In this document: positions 45,480 to 55,830 of the stretch, piece by piece
Position numbering within the stretch: the stretch's first letter is position 1
Layout of the letters: each line of letters begins with the position of its first letter
Source: Sesamum alatum
Taxonomy: Eukaryota; Streptophyta; Magnoliopsida; Lamiales; Pedaliaceae
Assembly: GCA_034509735.1 (NCBI GenBank)
Contig: JACGWO010000010.1
Span: 8,197,193 to 8,261,192, forward strand
Direction of reading: 5' to 3'
Length of the DNA stretch: 64,000 nt
Translations under genes and position numbers: made by a program
The notes under the pieces: model-generated
The model's input: the letters and a program-made list of their open reading frames with translations, nothing else
Told to the model about the DNA's origin: nothing
Database searches by the model: none

Positions 45480-47345
45480 AGTAATTTCCAAAAAATAGAT
45501 TGTCCTTCATTTTTCCCTTGATGTCCATCACAGTATTGAATATATTATCGAAAACATTCTTCTCAATATGCATGACATCAAGATTGTGTCATATCAGATG
45601 CGCCCCCCAGTATTCAAGCTCCCAGAAGATGCTTTTCTTTGTCCACTTATGGTGGACACCGTAGCCTTCCGGTTCACTCAACGGTTGTTCGACTGCCACA
45701 CTAAACGCATCGACACGAGTTCGGATCTGCTCTCTAGTCAGCCTCGGACGTGCAACCTTCCTCTCCATTTGATTTTAGTGAAGGCTTTCTTGTTCCTGCG
45801 ATAAGGATGATCCGGTGGTAAGAACTGCCTGTGGCAGTCAAAATAGCATGCCTTCCGACCGTGCTATAAATAGAATGCCCGTGTGTCCTCCATACAAATT
45901 GGATAGCCCATAAAACCGGCGGTACTCCACCCAGATGCCATCCCATAAGCAGGAAGGTCATTCACTGTCCACATCAATGCGACATGCATCATAAATGCCT
46001 GGTTTGTCGCAGTATCGTGCGTACGTACACCCACATGCCATAAATTCTGCAACTCCTCAATCAACAGCTCCAAGTAGACATCGATAAGACGTTTCGGATT
46101 TGATGGGCTAGGGATCACCATCGTTACGAACATATACTTAGACTTCATGCACATTCCCGTGGGAGATTGTACGGTGTAAGTATCACGGGCCAACATGAGT
46201 AAGTTTTACCATACTAATCGTGTGGTGCAAACCCATCCGTGCATAACCCAAGTCTAACATTACGAGGCTCAACTGCAAAATCAGGATACGTCCAGTCAAA
46301 ATACTTCCAAGCCTCTGCATCGGACGGATGACACATGGATCCTTCCTACGTCTGATGGCTCGCATGCCAAGTCATATGCTTTGTTGCGGCCTCCGACGCA
46401 TACAACCTCTGTAGCTGAGGGGTAAGTGGTAGATACCTAAGAATGGCATACGGGGACTTCTTGCGTCTAGGATTTCTGTCCCTGGTCGGCTTGTACCTAG
46501 CATCTCCACAAAACTTGCAATATTCCAAATCAATATCGTCCGTCCAGTACAACATGCAACCGTTTTTGCAAGCATCAATCTTCTGAACTGGTAAACCCAA
46601 TTATCTTATCAATTTCTTCGTATTGTAATAATCGGCAAGGAAAGTGTGATCGCGGGGCATTACAGTATCAGCCCACTGGCATAAGCGATCATATGTATGC
46701 TCGAAAAAACCCCATTCGGCCTTGATATTCACCAAAGAAGCAATTGACGCCAATTGAGAGGTGGTGCAGCCGTTCCACAATGGTTGGTCCGCAGCATTCA
46801 CTACATCAAAAAAACGGTCTGACAAGCCAGACGCATAATCATAGGGCCCCGAATCGTAATATGAACTAGGACCCACATCAAATGGACAATACCGAGTAGC
46901 ATCATCAGCTGGTCCCTCCTGGTTGTACGATGACCAAAAAGACGGTCCGGCGGCATCGAATACCATCCTCTGCGCCCAATCCATCTGAGCCGCATCACCC
47001 CAATGCGAACTACCCTCCTCCTGAACGGGTGGCGTTTCCTGCTGCTACACATGGGGCGCTGTCAATGCTTCAAAGTATTCCTGCACCCTCTCCTCACTAT
47101 GCGGAGTCCAATTATAATACTCTAGCATAAACCCTTTCATACACAAGTCAAAATTTACCTCGTTTGGTGTTTTGAACCGTTTGTTTTTACACTTCCGGCA
47201 GGGACACTTAATCTTCTCCCTGTCCATATATGCACCCTGAGACTGGGCCCATTCTAAAAATATTGTAACACCATCCTCAAACTCCGGCGTCACACCCAGG
47301 ACGTCTCGAGCATACTCCATTTCTTCAACTGTCTTAACATGATTG
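45480..47345 (-). pseudogene. tnp2-like (Transposase_21) transposase gene of CACTA 2
   Basis: From about 47330 the - strand reads the transposase-associated domain (EFEDGVTIFLEWAQSQGAY, EKIKCPCRKCKNKRF, then MLEYYNWTPHSEERVQEYF). It goes on through YNQEGPADDATRYCPF, SLVNIKAEWGFFEHTYDRLC, KFCGDARYKPTRDRNPRRKK, MTWHASHQT and SDAEAWKYFDWTYPDFAVEP into the Transposase_21 core (MFVTMVIPSPSNPKRLIDVY, TNQAFMMHVALMWTVNDLPA). The last block is NLDVMHIEKNVFDNIFN (about 45590-45540), ending near 45480. Several frameshifts and stops occur (near 47045, 46600 and 46340). The C-terminal DUF4218-like part is missing. It would cut the element ends, but this copy is broken. Confidence 0.85.
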
Positions 47346-48229
47346 GTCCTACGTAATTCACAACAGTAATTAAATAACGAGAATATATTATATATATATA
47401 TATAACTAATCATTACAGAATCTCAACTTCTTACCTGAGCAAAACACCTATAAATATCAACGCAAAATTCGCGCAAATAATTGATATGTTCGATTTTCCG
47501 TATAAAGAATCAACATGGAGAGTTACAACAAAATGAATTGGAGAGTAATTATAAGAACAATGAGAAAGAAAGGGGACATATATATAGAAAAATATTGGAA
47601 TGGGCATTGGAATATTATTTGAAACACACAAATAGCCGTTGATCCAGCTTTAGGAACGGTCTCTGGAACGGATGTAACAACGGTAATATTACCATTGTAA
47701 TATAGGCATTATGGCATATTAGGAACGATATTAGTCACACACAACGTTACCGTTCCTAATTGGATCACAATTGGGAACGGTAATTGTAACAACACTGTAT
47801 TTCCTATATACCCACAATTTGGAACAGTCATTGCATTACATTTTTGCTCATGGTGTAAAAGGGTCTCATTTAGCACTACATATTGGAACGGTCACGCAAC
47901 CGGTCCAAATAGAGTCGAGATTTGGAACACATATAGGAAAGGTACATGTTCCCGGTCGAGTAGCCGTTCCAATTTTCACACATGTGTTCCAAATAGAATA
48001 CCAAAATATATCCAGTCTCTTTTAGGAACGATAATGGGTTTACATATTGGCACACATATGTTGGCACACAAATAGGAACGGTCGTGTCGTTCCTATACAT
48101 TTCGACTACCATTAACGCGAAAGTGATGTCATCAACGGTTTTTCGTTACACAACAGTTCCACTTATCGGAACGGTCGTTGGAACGATCGACTATATCCGT
48201 TCCAATTCCCGCATCTTTTTGTAGTGAAA

Positions 48230-49454
48230 CCGACTAAGTTGAACCAAATTCGAAATTTTTTTATTTGGTTCAGTTTCAATTTTTAGTGTCAGTTTACCAA
48301 ACCATATCGAATACATAAATATTCTTTTTAGTTATTTATACATCAATTTTTACATACTTATTTTATATATTAATTATTTTTATTACTATTTTTGTTATTT
48401 ACTTATAAAAACTAAAAATAAATAAATAAGAATTATAACTATTATTGTTAATATTCAATTTTTAACTATTTTCATATTTTTATCGAAAAATTCGGTTTAC
48501 CATATGCTGATCAAAATACCAAAAACATATGGTAATTACTGAAACATAACCAACAAATCTGGTTCAGTATAAAATTTTGGGCGTATCAAAATTTTGATTC
48601 TCTTCAATTCAATTTTAGCAAATGAAGGAATAATTGCACTTTTGGTCCCACAATAGGTCTCTTCTCACTTTTGATCACGAACTTTACGAGCTCAAAGTTT
48701 AGACCCCCACAACCCTAGTATTTGAATGGCGTTGGTCCCACACTATTAGTTTTAGCAACAACGAAACGTGACTAGTCAAAGGGTAAAGGCAGAAAGAGGA
48801 GTCAATTGCTGACTTCTCAATCGCATTTCTCTTCCCTTAAAAAAGCCTAAGTCCATTCCTCCCTATTTTTCCCCATTCCAAACCCTAAATCAAACAAAAA
48901 ACTTTGTCTAAATCAAACAAAAAAAACTTTGTTTTTCTTTTTGATTTTGTGAAGATTACTAACAAGGACGTTGATCTGGAGCGAGGAGATGGTGAATCGA
49001 GATGAGTCTCAATTGCTCGTGGACTTCGCAGACTCAAAATACCAAAAATATGGTAAGTGCTTCGACCTTTAGAAAGTTTTGAAATTTGATAATGGTTTTA
49101 ATGTTGTATTGTGCGTTGATAATGGTTTTAATGGTTTTGAAATCAATACTGTCAATTACCGTCAAATAAATTATTGTTAAAACTCAAGTTATTGCCATAA
49201 TTAATTAAACATTTGTATTCATTTTAGTTACCGATAAAATGTTTTCCATAATTCTTAATTATAATAAAAACATTTGTCATGAATTTTAACTATGATCAAT
49301 TATTTTGACCTTCCTTACTGCAACAACAACCAATAATCATCGTACAATTGTCACTAATTAATATTTACCATCATTTTCAACTTTTAACAATAATTACCTA
49401 CTATAAAAGATCATATTTATTAAACTGCACGATCATCTACCACAAGCAATTCCC
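48230..49454. other. interval right of CACTA 2
   Basis: Contains TTCGGTTT/AACCGA-type inverted fragments at about 48230-48560, a MITE-like start GGAATAATTGCACTTTTGG near 48627 without a matching end, the first-exon candidate at 48989-49052, and a GATAATGGTTTTAATG duplication (49088 and 49119). Confidence 0.4.
48989..49052 (+). other. candidate first coding exon of an unrecognised gene or gene fragment
   Basis: An ATG at 48989 opens MVNRDESQLLVDFADSKYQK and runs to a strong splice donor (ATG|GTAAGT at 49052/49053). Upstream is a plant-leader-like stretch with AACCCTAAATC and CT-rich words (about 48830-48960). No downstream exon was recognised before the MITEs begin, so it may be a captured or truncated fragment. 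Confidence 0.3.
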
Positions 49455-49457
49455 TTA

Positions 49458-49655
49458 GGTCTTGTTTACTTTGAGGGATGTGATAAAATAGTGATAGATT
49501 AATGAGGGATAAAATATAGGATGAGATTAAATTATATCACTAATATTTTTATTTAAATTATTTATTTATCATGATTAATCATCAATTTACCTAAACGTAA
49601 GTAAACAAGAAATTGAGTTGAATATCCAATCCAATTATCACAAGTAAACAAGGCC
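49458..49655. mobile_element. Tourist-like (PIF/Harbinger) MITE
   Basis: Begins GGTCTTGTTTACTTTG and ends with the complement GTAAACAAGGCC. TTA flanks both sides (49455-49457 and 49656-49658), the 3-bp TSD of PIF/Harbinger elements. About 198 bp, non-coding. Confidence 0.85.
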
Positions 49656-49835
49656 TTAGATGCTTGCAGTCCCTTGGACTAGAATCCAGAATACTTGAAA
49701 CCAACACACTATTGAGGGTTTGCATGTTCTTCTATATACGAATTACGAGTACTTTTATACGTGTTCTAAGAACTTAATAGGAAAAAGTTAACAGTAAAAT
49801 ACGATAGGTAATAATGCAGGAAAAATGCAAACAAC

Positions 49836-50006
49836 CCATGTAATATTTTAAATGAGCAAATTATCTCCTTATGAAAAATAAAATAGCAATTTACCTCCCC
49901 GTGTTTTTTAACAGGAAGGTAAATTGCTCCATTTTAAAGAATACGAGAAGATAAATTGTTATTCTTTTTATAAAGAGTAATTTGGTCATTTACAATATCA
50001 CAAAAA
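49836..50006. mobile_element. foldback MITE (same family as 32931-33127)
   Basis: Inverted arms: AAATGAGCAAATTATCTCC on the left against the complement of AAATGACCAAATTACTC on the right, with AGCAATTTACCTCCCCGTG facing AGGTAAATTGCTCC. Word-for-word similar to 32931-33127. Confidence 0.6.
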
Positions 50007-50266
50007 GATAAATTGTATTAAATCCGTAATAATACCCTGGTCTTATCACAATGCAAAGCAGCCGGTAGCCCCTCTTCCCGACATAATGTGGGACATGAAA
50101 ATACAACAAATAATGAACCAACACTTGACACATTTTCCGCAGACAAAAGCATGTTCTTTCTACTTTACAACGGAGATTCAGGTCGAATATTTCAGCTCCA
50201 GTAGTTGTTGCAACCTGTTAGTGTTGGAGTTAGTATAACATTATTGTTGAGATCTAATTAATGCTA
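50007..50266. other. short gene-free segment
   Basis: No gene or repeat terminus seen. Confidence 0.4.
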
Positions 50267-50702
50267 TTATAAATTATAATCACCTTACCTAAAATTTAAC
50301 ATACTTTCTTGTTGTTTAAAAAATTACAAATATTCCCTAACTTTAAAGTCCGTCTAACAACGAACCCATTTCGTTATATTTTCATCTAATTTTTGTTGAA
50401 CTTACCAAAATGCCCTTTCAAATTATAAGTTATAATTTTATATATTTTTTAGAATTTGTTAAAATATTTTTATTGATTAATATTTTTTATGAATTATTTA
50501 ATTATTCACCCTCAGATTTTTTTATATTTTTTAGAATATTCTTTTAAAAGTAAAATATTTAAGGGTAAAATAGTACTTTTCACATTTTCGTTTAGGGACT
50601 ATATAATTATTGTCAATTTAAGAAAAATATTTGTAATTTTTAAATAATAAAAAAATATTTATAATTATGTCAAACTTAAAAAATGATAACCGTAATTTAT
50701 CC
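50267..50702. mobile_element. degraded Mutator-type MITE
   Basis: The arms match the inverted layout of 50877-51302: ACCTAAAATTTAACATACTTTC then AAATTACAAATATTCCCTAA on the left, and AAATATTTGTAATTTTTAAA then ATAATTATGTCAAACTT on the right. No convincing TSD remains. Confidence 0.6.
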
Positions 50703-50876
50703 TATATTTAGTTTGTGATTCTATCATAATTGAATCGTTATGGGTCAGGCCCGTAAATCTATTAGACCCAAAAAATTGCCAAAAATATAAGAATGCTAAG
50801 AACAAGTGTAAATTTGTATTTTACTATTACTTTCTTTTCATAATTTTTGCATACATTTACAATATGTTAAAAATTA
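50703..50876. other. short spacer between two related MITEs
   Basis: Nothing recognised. Confidence 0.4.
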
Positions 50877-51302
50877 GGGTGAATTACGATGACCTTATCT
50901 AAGGTTTGACATAATAACAGACACTTCTTCGTTGTTTCAAAAATTATAAATACCACTCTAAGGTTTGTAATTTTTATTAACTAAGGGCCTGAAATAGTCT
51001 ATTTTGCGCTTGATTTTTTTTTAAATTATAGAAATCAGCCAAGACAAATTATATTATTGTTCATCTGTGTAAAAAAATGTAAGAAATCTCTCCCTGCATA
51101 TTTTTGCCAAAAAAATTTAGAAAATTTTAAAAAAATAATTTAATTTTTATAAGGATATTTTGGTCAGTTTATCCATAAAAATGGATGAAAATGAGTTATT
51201 TATTAGACGGTAAGAAACTTCAGAGGAGTATTTGTAATTTTTAAAACAATAAAGAAATATTTATAATTATGCCAAATATCACGAGTTCAATGTAAGTCAC
51301 CC
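50877..51302. mobile_element. Mutator-type MITE
   Basis: Starts GGGTGAATTACGATGACC and ends with the complement-like ATGTAAGTCACCC. The inner arms (TTTGACATAATAAC, AAAATTATAAATACC) are inverted copies of the right side. Flanks TAAAAATTA and TAAAAGTTA form a 9-bp TSD with one mismatch. Confidence 0.8.
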
Positions 51303-52194
51303 TAAAAGTTATCCCCGCCATTTAGATTGCGCAGCTTATTATGTATCAACCTATTAGTTTGGCACACTAAGGCTGTCCGGTTATAAGTCTTCTAGTTCCA
51401 CCTACTTAAATTTATGGGATGTTTGCAATTGGTTAATTTAAGTATTTATGAGTATTTTGCTGAAAATAAATTAAAAATAATATTTTTTAAATTTATAAAT
51501 ACTTTTGAACTGTTAAAGTTCCCACTAAACAGTTTTGAATGCCAACACGGAGATTTGGTCGGAACCAAGTTTCGTGTCTTCAAAAATCGTCTGTTGTTGT
51601 TATTTGAAATTAATTTTACTTATGCCAAAAAATATGAAGTTATTCCCCACAACTTTTGTAACCTATTAATAAAATTATAAATATAAAAAGTTTTTTTTTA
51701 TTTTTAATTTTTCTAAACACTCAAATTTAAATTTTTTACTTTTTATTTTTTGAAATCTTTATAACGTTTATTATAGCCTACTTTGTAACTATTTAATTAA
51801 TTTATTTTCACCAGAAGTCATTCCGTCTTTATGACCAAATTAATTCTCAGCAGTTGGACCTCTAAGTTTGATCCACACTAGCACACAACAACCACTTCCT
51901 CTCAAAGCTCGCTTAGCTCAGTCAAAATCTCATAACTCATGCTCGCATTATATATTTGGCAACATTCAGGAACATATAGAAAAAGTGTGGAATAAGAAAA
52001 ATATAGAATAATCTTACCAAAAAAATTAAAAAGATTAAATTACTTGTTTTAATATAAATATATATAGAATATTTTTTCTTATTTCATACCAGCCAAAATA
52101 AATCATTTGTAGTATTATAATGTAATATTTGAAGTTATTATATAATTCAATTGCTATTGCAACTAAATACTTTATAGTAATTACTTTTTAGCTA
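51303..52194. other. gene-free interval
   Basis: No supported gene. The ORF at 51414-51680 is AT-rich, low-complexity and unrecognised. Confidence 0.45.
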
Positions 52195-52932
52195 TGATGT
52201 CCCCAAATTCACACGGCCCAAGATAGATACAAATCAGGAAAGGCCCAAGAACGATCCAAGACTGAACACAACCTAAGATGGAATAAACCTTAGCTCCGAT
52301 ACCCTTAAAAGGAGTCCAGTAGGCGAGCAAGATTGAAGAGGCCTAAGAAACCTCATAGGAGACCAAGGAAGGATGCTGACGGGGCAGCCACATCGACACC
52401 CAAAAACTCTCGCTCACACGTGGCCCAGCCCCAGGAAAGCAGCTTGGGAAAGTGGCACTCTCCCTGCCACGGAGCGCAAGGATCTATGAGGACGTTGGGC
52501 CTATACCAACCGTCTAATAGGAACCGAAAAACTTCATCATAAGGAGGAAGCCTATTAGTTTAAAGGACAGGTCCCTAACGGATGCAAATCTTAGCTAAAG
52601 GATTACCTTGGATAATTGGGGCCTATCACCTAATAACTGATTACATGAGTCTTAAGGGGACTGGACTCTCTCAGATGGCAGGGGGTAAAGGGTAACATTT
52701 TTTAGACACACACACAGATTGAAAACACTATCTTTTAAAGTACTCTTTCACTGAATTATCATCTTATATTACGCTTTTACAACTTTAATATCTTTATTTT
52801 CACCAATTTTCACTGACTTAAGTGGCGGTGCTAACATATTTTTTGCAGGTCTCCTTCCCGGACTTATGAAAAAGCTAAGCTCAATGACCCCAAGTTGGAC
52901 GTGTCCTTACGAGCAACTTTTCACTCGAATCA
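52195..52932 (+). repeat. gypsy 5' LTR
   Basis: Starts TGATGTCCCCAAATTC. The right end is either TTTTCA (52923) or GAATCA (52932), just before the leader motif. The 3' part (GGCGGTGCTAAC, TTTTTTGCAGGTC) is laid out like the solo LTR at 3994-4734 but is only distantly similar. Confidence 0.7.
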
Positions 52933-53519
52933 AGTGACGTCATTTGTGGGAACACATGGCTAAGACGTGAGATTTATGAAAGCAACAAACAACGGAATGG
53001 AAAAATAGAAGGTTGTTGATTCCCAAGTCGGAGACACCCAAGCTTTGCAGGTGGTAGTGGAGCATGAGGCTCGACTGATTCTGTGTGGAGCTTGTGGATC
53101 CAGCTCTTAATAGCACTTCCTTGGACACTTCCTCTAGCCAATTGTCCCTGGGGCTATTGGCGACAATGCAATAAATGATTGCAGCAGTGGTATGCGCACA
53201 AATGGCGATCGTACCCCATATGCCCTTGGCGGTCTCCTAGCAATGGAGGCTCTCGCACCCATTACAGGAGAAGCCCTGCTAACCTGCCACTTGGCCACCC
53301 TCTAGGGGAGCAGCCCCTCAGCCACAGGAGAAAGTCTCGGGTCAGTGGATGGCTCGCTTGAAGCATCTACAAAAAGGGCTTCAGAGCGTGCAACACGGGG
53401 TCCGTAGAGAGCCGCTAGAAGAACAGGGAGCTATCCCTTGAAGGGGTCCTGAAAGATGAGCTCCCTTCTAATTCTTGAACCCCAACTATAGTGGAATATG
53501 ACAGGACACACGGATTCAT

Positions 53520-54250
53520 AGGAGCATTTGTCTTAGTTCGATAATGGGCTCTCTTTCACCGCTATACGGATGGAGTCAAATGTCGGGTGTTCGTCACCAT
53601 GTTTTCCCGGGCAGCTCAACAATGGTTCAACCAACTGCCAACTGGTTCAGTCAGAACCATTCAAGAGTCCCACTCTCTTTTCTTTTATCAATTTTCCAGC
53701 AGTAAGCGACACGAAAGACAATCTTGCGCCTCTTCACGGTCTAGTAGAAGAAGTCAGAGTCCTTGAGGGTTTACCTTTAGTGCTTCAATGTTGCAAACCT
53801 AGAGGTCCCCTCGGTTACTCCGGAGGTGTGGGCTAACGTCTTCTCCAAAGGACTGTTGGATGGAGATTTCTTCAAATCTCTAGCGAAGAAGCCGGCCTTG
53901 GATTTTGACAGCCTCCTTACACGGGCGAAAAGACATCAACATGGAGGAAGCCCGAGCCTCTAAAAAGGAAGGCTAGGGGGAAAAGAGGAAGGATCCTCTA
54001 AGAAGCCGAAGACGGAGTTTCGGTATAAGAAGCCCCCCTCCCTTCCAAAGGAGGTATCCCTCATACACTCCCTTGAAGGCACCCATCACACAAGGATTAT
54101 GGCGGTAGAGGGTAAAAGAATTATAGCGTGGCCGAAACGGCTAAGGATGAACCTACTGGATTGCGATCATACAAGTATTGTCGTTTTCACAACGAATACG
54201 AGCACACATGAAGGTGTGTCGTCAATTGAAGAATGAGATATAGAGGCTCA
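53520..54250 (+). pseudogene. gypsy gag remnant
   Basis: Before frameshifts, the frame near 53560-53700 reads RYTDGVKCRVFVTMFSRAAQQ and WFNQLPTGSVRTIQES, then FYQFSSSKRH, the canonical retrotrans_gag blocks of plant gypsy elements. The following region (53820-54000) resembles the usual LDGDFFKSLAKKPALDFDSLL-type segment and a basic Lys/Arg-rich tail. It forms the particle in live elements; here stops and shifts abolish it. The 53935-54060 segment encoding the usual KEKRG-type basic patch is visible only in pieces. Confidence 0.65.
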
Positions 54251-54499
54251 TCCAAAATGGATACCTACAGGAGCTCGTCTGCAGAGAAAAGGCATAGGGC
54301 ACTGGGCCCTACCGAAAGCTTGATGCCCATAAGGAAAAGGGACAAGAGGACTCCAATCCCGAACCCCCAAGGGGAGAAGGGCAAAAGCCCCCAATGAAGC
54401 GGCACTCCCTAAGAATCTAACCACCACCTCCCCCTCCCCCCCCCCGGCCCCCCAACACGAAAGGGTGTCATTCACATGATCGCAGGAGGACCTGTGGGA

Positions 54500-55829
54500 G
54501 GAAACTCCCATAAGGCCCGAAAAGCTCAAATAAAAGAATTAGAGAAGGGCGCTCATGTAGACGTCTTGGATGTGGAAGCGGTGGTTGTTACCCTATTCAT
54601 TGAATTTGGGTCCACTAAAAGGCCTAGGCTGGCATCGCCCAGCAATGATGCTTTGTTATCATGGCCACACTAGCCAACTGCGAAGTTAGTGGGATCTTCT
54701 TTGATTCAGGTAGTTCGACTAACATTCTCTTTAGGGGAGCATATGAGTAAATGCGATTGGGAGACACCCTCTTGGAGGCTATTGACACCTCCTTGTATAG
54801 GCTCATGGGAGAAATGATTCGCCCCCGCATGATGGTGGCATTACCCCTCTCGTTGGGGGAGGAGCCTTGGAGGAGGACGTGTATGATGAAGTTTCTAGTG
54901 ATAGACGTCCCCTCTGCCTGTAATGCGATACTAGGATGGCCACACTCAACACCTTCCAAGCGGTGGTATCTCCATTTCATATGATGATCAAATTTCTTGT
55001 CTATTGAGGAATAGGGGAAGTGATTAGGGATCGATTGCAAACCCATAAATCTTATGTAGAGACTATCTAGAAAGAACAGAAACGAGGTCCCGAGGATCTC
55101 TCCCTAGAGGAGTCCCGTAAGCGTAAGGGGAAGGACCCCGTGCTCGAGGAAGGGCTACCTCCTAAGGGAGAAGCCCTCACCAAGGTTTAGCCTGGCGAAG
55201 AATTGAAACATTGAATTAATACTCGGGGAGCTGTATAAAACTATTCGTGTTAGCTCGCAATTGTAAGGGGAGATCAAAGAAGAATTGGTCCAATGCCTCC
55301 AATAATTTGTTTACATATTTGCATGGGCGCCCTAATACTTAGAAGGTATTGGCCCAAGGGTAATCATGCCTCAACGCAGATCCCTCCATGAAACCTATTA
55401 AGCAAAAGAAAAGGCACTTTGGTCTGGAGAAGGACAAAATCACAAAAGATTGTGGACAAGTTATTGGCAACCGACCACATCAAAGAAATCCAATTCCCGA
55501 AATGGTAGGGACAAGTGACATATGTATATAGACTTCAACAAGACATATGCCAAGATTTCTACCCGCTTCCATAGATTGATTAGCTAGTGGACTCTACCTC
55601 CGAGTGTAAGCTCCTCAGCATAATTGATGCATTTCAGGGGTACCACCAAATAATATTGGCCGAAGAGAGTCAACTTCATCACCCCGCAGGAACGTTCTGC
55701 TATGTTGCTATGCCCTTCGGGCTCAAGTACACTGAAGCTACCATCCAACAATTGGTAGATAAGATTTTTCGGGCCATTTTAGGCCTTAAACAATACTTTG
55801 AGGACATTATGCCCTTTCAGGATAACTAG
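54500..55829 (+). pseudogene. gypsy protease and reverse transcriptase N-part remnant
   Basis: The protease active site reads ANCEVSGIFFDSGSSTNILF (about 54670-54730), with the D-S-G triad intact. The frame later shows AICNAILGWP-like CNAILGWPHSTPSK (about 54918-54960). Reverse transcriptase pieces include DFNKTYAKISTRF (about 55530-55565), SIIDAFQGYHQIILAEESQ and FCYVAMPFGLKYTEATIQQL, ending LKQYFEDIMPFQDN at 55829, before the YVDD catalytic motif. Frameshifts are frequent. A dead, 3'-truncated copy. Confidence 0.8.
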
Positions 55830-55830
55830 G

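Larger units (their letters stand above)
40717..48226 (-). mobile_element. CACTA (En/Spm) transposon 2, 7.5 kb, two-gene element
   Basis: The left end CACTATAAAAAAATGCGGAAA pairs with the right end, whose complement is CACTACAAAAAGATGCGGGA. AAA flanks both sides (40714-40716 and 48227-48229), the expected 3-bp TSD. Subterminal zones at about 40770-41420 and 47640-48210 carry many GGAACGGT/ACCGTTCC motifs. Two genes lie on the - strand: tnp2-like (right) and TnpA-like (left). Stops and frameshifts make it non-autonomous as it stands. Confidence 0.92.
52195..55830 (+). mobile_element. Ty3/gypsy (Tat-like) retrotransposon, 5' part, 3' truncated
   Basis: A 5' LTR is followed by a TTTGTGGGAAC leader motif (close to the TCTGTGGGAAC typical after the primer site in Tat-type gypsy elements), then gag, protease and the first part of reverse transcriptase. 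The element stops inside reverse transcriptase at about 55830, so RNase H, integrase and the 3' LTR are missing. All coding parts carry frameshifts and stops. Confidence 0.85.

Noticed and set aside
49060..49455. Similarity of CATAAC/ATGATAA words to the CACTA-type MITE at 33239
   Set aside because: No matching terminus or TSD could be found, and AT-rich words are common here.
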